A stretch of 64,000 bases of DNA, taken from assembly GCF_002943715.1 (NCBI RefSeq), contig NZ_MQUA01000013.1, positions 2,803,501-2,867,500 on the forward strand, read 5' to 3'. Numbering within the stretch: position 1 is the first letter of the stretch; every line of letters starts with the position of its first letter. The position numbers and the translations under genes were made by a program. The notes under the pieces are model-generated. The model was not told the origin of the DNA. It saw only the letters and a list, made by a program, of their open reading frames with translations, and did no database searches. Origin of the DNA: Polaribacter filamentus (lineage in GTDB: Bacteria; Bacteroidota; Bacteroidia; Flavobacteriales; Flavobacteriaceae). This document shows positions 57,813-64,000 of the stretch, piece after piece.

Positions 57813-59337
57813 TTTTAGGTTTATTATTTTTTCTATTTCTATTGTTTCTTCTTGGTTTATTTGCACTAGCACCTTCTCCTATTGGTTGATTTGGCTGATT
57901 TGACGAATCTGCCACCTTCGGATTTACTTCGGTTTTTAATTTTACTTCACCTTTTGGTTTTACAGCGGGTATTGGCTTTCTAGGCTGAGGATTCTTTTGT
58001 ACACTATCTTTTGTTGTATTTGCATCCTCTGCAACAGGTCTAGGTTTTCTTTTCTGTGGTTTCTTTTTAACCACATCTTGAACAGCATTTGCGTCCGAAG
58101 AAGCTGGTCTTGGTTTCCTATTCGGATTTGGATTTCTGTTTTGCTGCGGTTTGTTCGTGTTTTCTCGTTGTGAATTTACTGCGGCTACAACTGGTTTTTT
58201 ATTCCTATTATTTTTTCTGCGCTTACTTGCTTTTGGCTCATCAAAACGTGTTAAACTATCTTGACCAACTGCATCTTCAAAATTGACCGTTTTAGGAATT
58301 TCTATTTCAGATTCGTATTCTTCTAACGAAATAGATTTCTCGTTCTTTTTATTTAATTCAATAATTTCTTGAACCTGATCTAACGTTAATCTAAACCATT
58401 TAAAACGCTCTTCTTTATACGTGTACCACAAGTGTTTTTTAAAGATATCCATCTTAATAAAAACAGCCTCTCCTTTTTCGGTTTTTAAAACCAATTCTTG
58501 TTTTGGAAACGACTTTAAAGCATCTAAATAGCTATCTAATTCATAGTTTAAACAGCATTTAAGCTTACCACATTGTCCTGCTAATTTTAAAGGATTTAAT
58601 GACAATTGTTGATAACGTGCTGCAGATGTTGACACTTTTCTAAAATCTGTTAACCAAGTAGAACAGCATAATTCTCTACCACAAGAACCAATACCACCTA
58701 ATCTTGCGGCTTCTTGTCTTGCACCAACTTGTTTCATTTCTACACGAATAGAAAATGCACTTGCTAAATCTCTAATTAATTGTCTAAAATCTACTCTTGT
58801 TTCTGCCGTATAATAAAAAGTAGCTTTGTTTCCGTCTCCCTGATATTCTACATCAGAAAGTTTCATTTGCAAACCTAATCTTCCAAGAATTTCTCTTCCC
58901 CGTCTTTGGGTTTCTTCCTCCTTATCTCTGGACGCTTGCCAAATATCGATGTCTTTTTGAGAGGCTTTTCTGTAAATCTTCTTAACATCTTCATGATCTT
59001 CAGTAATATTGCGCTTTTTCATTTGCACCCTAACCAGCTCTCCGCCTAAAGAAACAATACCAATATCATGACCGGGAGAACTTTCTACAGCAACAACATC
59101 ACCCATAGAAATGGTTAAATTCTCTGTATTTTTAAAGAAATGTTTTCTTCCGTTTTTAAAACGGACTTCATAAATATTAAAACGCTTTTCTCCACTGGGT
59201 AAGGTCATGTTAGAAAGCCAGTCAAAAACAGCTAGTTTTTCACTACCACTTCCACAAGTTCCTGTACCACAATTACCATTACTCTTGCAACCTTTTGGTA
59301 CTCCATTTTCTGTTGTACCACAACTTCCACATGCCAT
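57787..59337 (-). CDS. ricT: RicT-like PSP1 domain protein with long basic tail
   Basis: A 516-residue protein. The N-terminus is Cys-rich (MACGSCGTTENGVPKGCKSNGNCGTGTCGSG), the PSP1 core (~60-290) has IGSCGRELCCSTWL and LAGQCGKLKCCLNYELDSY, the Cys pattern of RicT (YaaT), part of an iron-sulfur complex acting on RNA maturation in Bacillus. From ~370 the tail is repetitive and rich in Pro, Lys, Arg, Asn, with KKPQKRKPRP-like units. It heads the operon with gldH. Confidence 0.87.
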   Translation of the reverse strand: MACGSCGTTENGVPKGCKSNGNCGTGTCGSGSEKLAVFDWLSNMTLPSGEKRFNIYEVRFKNGRKHFFKNTENLTISMGDVVAVESSPGHDIGIVSLGGELVRVQMKKRNITEDHEDVKKIYRKASQKDIDIWQASRDKEEETQRRGREILGRLGLQMKLSDVEYQGDGNKATFYYTAETRVDFRQLIRDLASAFSIRVEMKQVGARQEAARLGGIGSCGRELCCSTWLTDFRKVSTSAARYQQLSLNPLKLAGQCGKLKCCLNYELDSYLDALKSFPKQELVLKTEKGEAVFIKMDIFKKHLWYTYKEERFKWFRLTLDQVQEIIELNKKNEKSISLEEYESEIEIPKTVNFEDAVGQDSLTRFDEPKASKRRKNNRNKKPVVAAVNSQRENTNKPQQNRNPNPNRKPRPASSDANAVQDVVKKKPQKRKPRPVAEDANTTKDSVQKNPQPRKPIPAVKPKGEVKLKTEVNPKVADSSNQPNQPIGEGASANKPRRNNRNRKNNKPKNGENPQEK

Positions 59338-59530
59338 GTAATTATATATTATTAGTTGTTAGTTGTTGGTTGATAGTTTTTAGTAACCTGCTACTAGAAA
59401 CGAACACCATAAAACGAACCACTATTTGGATTAATAATTGATTATCAGATTGATATAAAAACACAATCTCATAAAGTCTAATCAGTAAATATATGAAATC
59501 TTATTGAGAGGCAAAACTTAAATTTTTGAC

Positions 59531-59551
59531 AAAAAAAAACTCAAAATTGAG
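59531..59551 (-). terminator. trhO terminator
   Basis: On the minus strand CTCAATTTTGAG is followed by nine T, shortly after the trhO stop. The stem is short (5 bp). Confidence 0.65.
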
Positions 59552-59576
59552 GTCTTTAAAATATTATATGAAAGTG

Positions 59577-60608
59577 CTATTTCTTAAACTTCAAAACTTC
59601 ACTACGTCCTTTTTTAAAGATTTTATTACTTGCGTATTTTCCTTTGCGAAGTTCTTTTTGTTCATCATAAGTTAGATGAATAATTTCTTGACAAGCTGTA
59701 GAACAGGTGTTTTCCATTTTTTCGGAACATCCATCACATTGAATAAATAATAAATGACAGCCTTCGTTTGCGCAATTGGTATGTGTATTACAAGGTTTTC
59801 CACATTGATGACAATTAGAAAGCACATCTTCTGTAATTTTTTCTGCTCTTCTATGATCGAACACAAAATTCTTACCAATAAATTTATTTTCTACACCTTC
59901 TTCGTTTACTTGACGCGTGTATTCTATAATTCCGCCCTCTAATTGAAAAACATTTTTAAAACCTTTGTGCTTGTAGTATGCAGATGCTTTTTCGCAACGA
60001 ATTCCGCCAGTACAATACATCAATAAATTTTTATCTTCTTTGTTATTTTTTAAATCTTCCTCAATAATAGCTAAAGAATCACGAAAAGTATCAACATCAG
60101 GCGTAATTGCACCGTAAAAATGACCAATTTCACTTTCATAATGATTTCGCATATCCACACAAATAGTATCAGGATTTGCTAACATTTCATTAAATTCTTT
60201 GGCATTTAAATGAACGCCTTTGTTGGTAACATCAAAAGTTTCATCATGTAAACCATCCGCAACAATTTTGTCTCTAACTTTTACTTTGAGTTTTAAAAAC
60301 GACTTGTTATCGTGTTCTATAGCTACATTTAAACGAATATCTTTTAGAAAAGAAATGGTATCTAATTGATTTTTTAATGCGTAAAAATTTTCGGAAGGAA
60401 CAGAAAGCTGCGCATTGATGCCTTCGTAAGAAACGTAAATTCTTCCTAAAACATCCAATGGATTCCATTCTAAGAACAACTTGTTTCTAAATAATTGTGG
60501 GTTTTCTATCTTGTAATATTGATAAAAAGAAATGGTGATGCGGTCTTTACCTGCTTCATCAATTAATGCAGCGCGTTCTATAGCGCTTAACTTATTGTAC
60601 AGTTGCAT
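59577..60608 (-). CDS. trhO: tRNA uridine-34 hydroxylase (rhodanese-like)
   Basis: A 343-residue protein with an N-terminal acylphosphatase-like part (~30-110), a rhodanese domain (~140-240) with the active Cys in LLMYCTGGIRCEKASAYY, and a Cys-rich C-terminal zinc region (CHQCGKPCNTHTNCANEGCHLLFIQCDGCSEKM). TrhO uses oxygen to hydroxylate U34 in tRNA. It ends with a terminator and is transcribed alone. Confidence 0.92.
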   Translation of the reverse strand: MQLYNKLSAIERAALIDEAGKDRITISFYQYYKIENPQLFRNKLFLEWNPLDVLGRIYVSYEGINAQLSVPSENFYALKNQLDTISFLKDIRLNVAIEHDNKSFLKLKVKVRDKIVADGLHDETFDVTNKGVHLNAKEFNEMLANPDTICVDMRNHYESEIGHFYGAITPDVDTFRDSLAIIEEDLKNNKEDKNLLMYCTGGIRCEKASAYYKHKGFKNVFQLEGGIIEYTRQVNEEGVENKFIGKNFVFDHRRAEKITEDVLSNCHQCGKPCNTHTNCANEGCHLLFIQCDGCSEKMENTCSTACQEIIHLTYDEQKELRKGKYASNKIFKKGRSEVLKFKK

Positions 60609-60728
60609 GCTATACTAATTAGGTTTAACGATTTGTTTTATTGATTGCAAAGTTAGTTTTTTTGACTCAGATTTAACAGATTTTTCTGATAATTGCAGGC
60701 AAAAACGAAAAGCTAGTAAACAAGTCTA

Positions 60729-60810
60729 GCCCTGATTGAAGCATTTGTTTGAGCTATTTTTTGCTTTTTCAGCAAAAAAAGCGAGTGCGGAAAGCAGGAA
60801 ATAGCTTCAA
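60729..60810 (+). ncRNA. candidate structured RNA with possible pseudoknot
   Basis: No coding frame spans this element. TTGAAGC (60736-60742) pairs with GCTTCAA (60804-60810), and CCTG (60731-60734) with CAGG (60795-60798), which would cross to form a pseudoknot. An inner hairpin has arms around 60758-60763 and 60773-60779. Sequences such as GCGGAAAGCAGG look like a short RNA element I recall from other Flavobacteriaceae, perhaps the flavo-1 motif; that match is from memory and unchecked. The strand is chosen from the motif. It lies ~125 bases before asd. Confidence 0.45.
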
Positions 60811-60935
60811 AAAAGTTTAATTCTAAACATCAAAAAAAAAATTGCTGAAATTTTAAACTTTGACTTATTTATAACATCTTAAGTAATTTATTTCGGTTCT
60901 TTTTTTAGCATCTTTGCACTTTAAATACATTTATA

Positions 60936-61925
60936 ATGAAAATAGCTGTAGTTGGTGCAACCGGAATGGTAGGCACAGTAATGTTAAAAGTATTAGAAGA
61001 ACGTAATTTACCGATAACAGAATTAATACCTGTTGCATCTGAGAGATCTGCTGGTAAAAAATTGACCTATAAAGGGAAAGAATATACCATTGTAACTTTA
61101 GAAGATGCTGTAAAGATGAAGCCAGATATAGCTTTATTTTCTGCTGGAGGTGATACTTCTTTAGAATGGGCGCCAAAATTTGCGGAAGTTGGCACAACGG
61201 TTATTGACAATTCTTCGGCTTGGAGAATGGATCCTACTAAAAAATTGGTGGTTCCAGAAATTAATGGTGATGTGTTAACTGCGGATGATAAAATTATTGC
61301 GAATCCTAATTGTTCAACGATTCAGTTAGTGATGGCTTTAGCGCCTTTGCACAAAAAATATAAAATGAAACGTGTGGTAATTTCTACCTATCAATCTGTT
61401 TCGGGAACTGGTGTAAAAGCGGTTCAACAATTAGAAAATGAAGAAGCTGGTATAATTGGCGAAATGGCGTATCATTATAAAATAGGAAGAAATGCAATTC
61501 CGCATTGTGATGTTTTTTTAGAAAACGGATACACAAAAGAGGAAATGAAATTGGTAAAAGAACCTAAGAAAATTTTACGTGATGACTCTTTTTCTGTAAC
61601 TGCAACTGCGGTTAGAATCCCTACTGCTGGTGGACATTCTGAATCTGTAAATGTTCAGTTTCATAGTGATTTTGAGATTACAGAAGTTCGTAAAATATTA
61701 AACGAAACTCCGGGAATTATTGTGCAAGATGATTTAGCAAACAACATTTATCCGATGCCAATAAATGCGCATAATAAAGATGAAGTTTTTGTTGGTAGAA
61801 TAAGAAGGGATGAATCTCAAGAAAATACCTTAAATTTGTGGATTGTTGCTGATAACTTGCGAAAAGGAGCAGCAACCAACACAGTTCAAATAGCCGAATA
61901 TTTAATAGAAAATAATTTGGTGTAA
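60936..61925 (+). CDS. asd: aspartate-semialdehyde dehydrogenase
   Basis: A 329-residue NADP enzyme in the lysine, threonine and methionine route. Seen are KIAVVGATGMVGTVMLKVLEER, the active Cys in IANPNCSTIQLVMAL, STYQSVSGTGVKAVQQL and substrate-binding RIPTAGGHSESV. The length is usual. It is followed after 10 bases by the ferredoxin-type reductase. Confidence 0.96.
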   Translation: MKIAVVGATGMVGTVMLKVLEERNLPITELIPVASERSAGKKLTYKGKEYTIVTLEDAVKMKPDIALFSAGGDTSLEWAPKFAEVGTTVIDNSSAWRMDPTKKLVVPEINGDVLTADDKIIANPNCSTIQLVMALAPLHKKYKMKRVVISTYQSVSGTGVKAVQQLENEEAGIIGEMAYHYKIGRNAIPHCDVFLENGYTKEEMKLVKEPKKILRDDSFSVTATAVRIPTAGGHSESVNVQFHSDFEITEVRKILNETPGIIVQDDLANNIYPMPINAHNKDEVFVGRIRRDESQENTLNLWIVADNLRKGAATNTVQIAEYLIENNLV

Positions 61926-61935
61926 AACATTCTTA

Positions 61936-62982
61936 ATGGCAACATTTTACAAAGTAAAGATACAAGAAGTAAAACAAGAAACCGCAAGTGCGATTTCTGT
62001 TTTGTTTAACATACCTCCACATTTAAAATCAGAATTTAATTTTATTTCGGGGCAATATATAACAATACAACAAGAAATTAGAGGAGATGAAGTTAGAAGA
62101 GCCTACTCTATTTGTTCCACTCCACAAAGTGGCGAACTTAGAGTCGCTATTAAAGCAGTTGAAAAAGGAGTTTTTTCTTTTTACGCAAATTCTCATTTTA
62201 AAGTTGGTGATGAAATTGAAATTTCGATTCCGGAAGGACGCTTTTTACTCAACCCAGAAACGAACAAAAACTATATAGCTTTTGCTGCTGGCTCGGGAAT
62301 TACACCAATTTTATCAATGGTGAAATCTGTTTTAGAAAATGAACCAACATCAAATTTTACCTTAATTTATGGTAATAAATCTATTGCGGATACTATTTTT
62401 TACACGCAATTAAATACGCTTAAAGAATCTTTTTCTGACAGATTTAAATTGCATTATATTTTAAGTAGAGAAAATGTAAAAAATGTTTTAAGAGGTAGAA
62501 TTGACGAAAATGTGACCACCTATTTTGTAAAAAACATGTACAAGGAAACTACTTTTGACGCTGCTTTTTTATGCGGCCCAGAAGAAATGATTCAAGAAGT
62601 TTCTAAAACGTTAAAAAATCACAAAATAGACAAAGAAAATATTCATTCCGAATTGTTTATAGTTTCTGTAGACGAAGATGCAACATCAGCAATTAAAGAA
62701 GGAACCACAGAAATTACAGTTCTTTTAGATGATGAAGAAACGACATTTACAATGCAGCAAACAGACAGTATTTTAGCTGCTAGTTTGCGTAATGATTTGG
62801 ATGCACCATACTCTTGTCAAGGCGGAGTTTGCAGTTCTTGTTTAGGTAAAGTTACAGAAGGAAAAGCAGTGATGGTTAAGAATTCTATTTTAACGGATAG
62901 TGAAGTTGAAGAAGGTTTAATTTTAACCTGTCAAGCATATCCAACAACATCAAAAATAACAATTGATTTTGATGACGTTTAA
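61936..62982 (+). CDS. 2Fe-2S/FAD oxidoreductase (PaaE-like)
   Basis: A 348-residue electron-transfer protein with an FAD domain (RRAYSICSTPQSGEL), an NAD(P) domain (AAGSGITPILSMVKSVL, FLCGPEEMIQEVSKTL) and a C-terminal ferredoxin domain with four Cys in YSCQGGVCSSCLGKV and LTCQAYP. This order fits PaaE/PaaK of phenylacetate breakdown or a similar reductase; no other paa genes are nearby, so the partner is unknown. Confidence 0.9.
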   Translation: MATFYKVKIQEVKQETASAISVLFNIPPHLKSEFNFISGQYITIQQEIRGDEVRRAYSICSTPQSGELRVAIKAVEKGVFSFYANSHFKVGDEIEISIPEGRFLLNPETNKNYIAFAAGSGITPILSMVKSVLENEPTSNFTLIYGNKSIADTIFYTQLNTLKESFSDRFKLHYILSRENVKNVLRGRIDENVTTYFVKNMYKETTFDAAFLCGPEEMIQEVSKTLKNHKIDKENIHSELFIVSVDEDATSAIKEGTTEITVLLDDEETTFTMQQTDSILAASLRNDLDAPYSCQGGVCSSCLGKVTEGKAVMVKNSILTDSEVEEGLILTCQAYPTTSKITIDFDDV

Positions 62983-63065
62983 AACCGTTTAATTCTTGAA
63001 TTGGGAAATTGTTTGATCTAGGTTTTAAACAAATTTACAAACAGTTTCTAAAAATACATTTCAAT

Positions 63066-63094
63066 AAGAAAGGATGGTTTTTCCATCCTTTCTT
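63066..63094 (+). terminator. hairpin terminator after the oxidoreductase
   Basis: Perfect 12-base arms (AAGAAAGGATGG / CCATCCTTTCTT) with a 5-base loop, followed by T-rich sequence. Confidence 0.92.
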
Positions 63095-63129
63095 TTTATC
63101 CTTTAATTAAAAAATAGTATTTTTAGCCA

Positions 63130-63798
63130 ATGGATATTTACGATTTCAAAAACGCTATTCTTATTGGGTTTTTCATGGCTTTTATGATTGGCCCCGTTTT
63201 TTTTATGCTCATTCAAACTAGTATTTTAAAAGGTGCTAAAGCTGCAATTACTTTTGATTTAGGTGTTGTTTTAGGTGATATTTCTTTTATTTTAATTGCG
63301 TATTATGGCAGCAGATCCTTGCTAGAAAAAATTAAAGACGATCCAAGATTGTTTTTTATTGGTGGTTTGGTGATGATTATTTACGGTTTAATTACGTACC
63401 TTGATAAAGAAAGTAAAAAAGAAAGTTTAGCCTCTGTAAAAGACATTGAAGTTCCTAGTATCAAAAACAACTATTTAAAATTATTCTTAAAAGGATACTT
63501 TTTAAACTTTATAAATATTGGCGTTTTAGCTTTCTGGCTGGGAACTGTTTTATTAATTGGCCCCACGTTAAATATGAATCAGAATGCAATATTTAGTTAT
63601 TTTGCAGTAATTATTTTAACGTATTTTGTAACTGATTTAGGTAAAATATTTTTAGCAAAACAGCTAAAAAATAAGATGACACCTATTTTAACCTACAGAA
63701 TAAAAAGAATTATGGGCATTATTTTAGTCGTTTGTGGTGTTTTTCTAATCTTAAAAGGATTCATCCCAAATGAAAGAATTAATCAATTTATTCAATAA
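63130..63798 (+). CDS. LysE-family exporter
   Basis: A 222-residue inner membrane protein with six helices and the LysE/RhtB pattern AILIGFFMAFMIGPVFFMLIQTSILKGAKAAITFDLGVVLGD. Relatives export amino acids or similar small molecules; the substrate is not known. The gene is monocistronic between two hairpins. Confidence 0.9.
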   Translation: MDIYDFKNAILIGFFMAFMIGPVFFMLIQTSILKGAKAAITFDLGVVLGDISFILIAYYGSRSLLEKIKDDPRLFFIGGLVMIIYGLITYLDKESKKESLASVKDIEVPSIKNNYLKLFLKGYFLNFINIGVLAFWLGTVLLIGPTLNMNQNAIFSYFAVIILTYFVTDLGKIFLAKQLKNKMTPILTYRIKRIMGIILVVCGVFLILKGFIPNERINQFIQ

Positions 63799-63802
63799 AA
63801 AA

Positions 63803-63830
63803 ACCTTTCAAATTATACTATCTGAAAGGT
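63803..63830. terminator. bidirectional hairpin terminator
   Basis: Arms ACCTTTCA and TGAAAGGT with a 12-base loop, between the convergent LysE gene and the next minus-strand gene; A run before it and T-rich sequence after. Confidence 0.7.
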
Positions 63831-63853
63831 CTTATCTGTATTTTAGAGTCTTT

Positions 63854-64000
63854 TTACTTTATTTCAAAAACATTGTTATCATCATCTACGTCTGCCATTA
63901 ATTTAGACGTATCAATCGCTACCGATTTCACTGTTTTTACAGCGTTAAATGAATATGTTGGGTATGCCCAACCCCAATCTTTTAGAACTATTGCAGTTGT
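63854..64000 (-). CDS. C-terminal end of a probable M1-type metallopeptidase, cut by window edge
   Basis: Only the last 48 codons are inside the window, reading TTAIVLKDWGWAYPTYSFNAVK and ending DTSKLMADVDDDNNVFEIK. The VAIDTSKLMADVD end resembles C-termini of Flavobacteriaceae gluzincin (M1) peptidases, but this is too little to be sure. Confidence 0.5.
   Translation of the reverse strand, partial: TTAIVLKDWGWAYPTYSFNAVKTVKSVAIDTSKLMADVDDDNNVFEIK

Noticed and set aside
59338..59530. Repeated TTAGTTGTTAGTTGTTGG near the ricT start
   Set aside because: Short imperfect repeat with no defined ends; probably chance.
1..64000. tRNA, rRNA, prophage or restriction systems
   Set aside because: No cloverleaf, rRNA segment, phage structural gene or restriction gene was recognised.

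Overview
The window is AT-rich bacterial chromosome from the family Flavobacteriaceae (Bacteroidota), probably Polaribacter or a close marine relative. The evidence is a set of lineage-specific genes: gliding lipoprotein GldH, type IX secretion protein PorZ, a T9SS sorting-domain protein, the DUF4837 and DUF6909 families, RicT next to gldH, an S41 peptidase next to rnpA, and promoters of the TTG-N19/20-TAnnTTTG type. The genus is an inference. No rRNA, tRNA or CRISPR array was found.

Layout. 0-6.9 kb: 3' part of an ABC-F ATPase, a convergent HTH antitoxin / RelE-like toxin pair, an exonuclease, a secreted T9SS protein, a PhoB-like two-component system and purD. 6.9-23.6 kb: one long minus-strand surface-polysaccharide locus (chain-length protein, rfbBAC, glycosyltransferases, DUF6311 membrane protein, Wzx flippase, two Wzy/WaaL-like proteins, initiating sugar transferase). 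23.7-28.8 kb: core genes (DUF6909, S41 peptidase, rnpA, acyl-CoA dehydrogenase). 28.8-36.6 kb: a decay zone with remnants of a lipoprotein, TolC, a TonB receptor, a cytochrome c and a PepSY protein, plus an IS982-family element with clear ends and target duplication inserted just upstream of a Crp/Fnr gene. 36.7-48.9 kb: acyltransferase, thioesterase, TonB receptor, recO, porZ, methyltransferase-CYTH pair, PAQR protein, plsC and trpS. 49-64 kb: DUF1761, an xth-mltD-DUF4837 operon, scoA/scoB split by a pseudogene, the ricT-gldH-pbp1A operon, trhO, a candidate structured RNA, asd, a ferredoxin-type reductase, a LysE exporter and the tail of a probable metallopeptidase.

The strongest general observation is that at least thirteen otherwise intact genes are broken by one missing base in a short homopolymer. 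Adding one base restores a full family-like protein each time and, in several cases, the expected gene overlap. This explains an apparent sugar-transferase/GT2 fusion, a flippase in three pieces, and a split histidine kinase, DUF6909 protein and methyltransferase. Either the assembly has homopolymer undercalls or these genes carry very recent frameshifts. I describe the joined genes and say where each break lies. I saw no convincing new defence or biosynthetic system; the most unusual leads are the convergent toxin-antitoxin pair, the DUF6311 protein with duplicated C-terminal modules, the DUF6909 nucleosidase-like protein and the possible pseudoknotted RNA upstream of asd.
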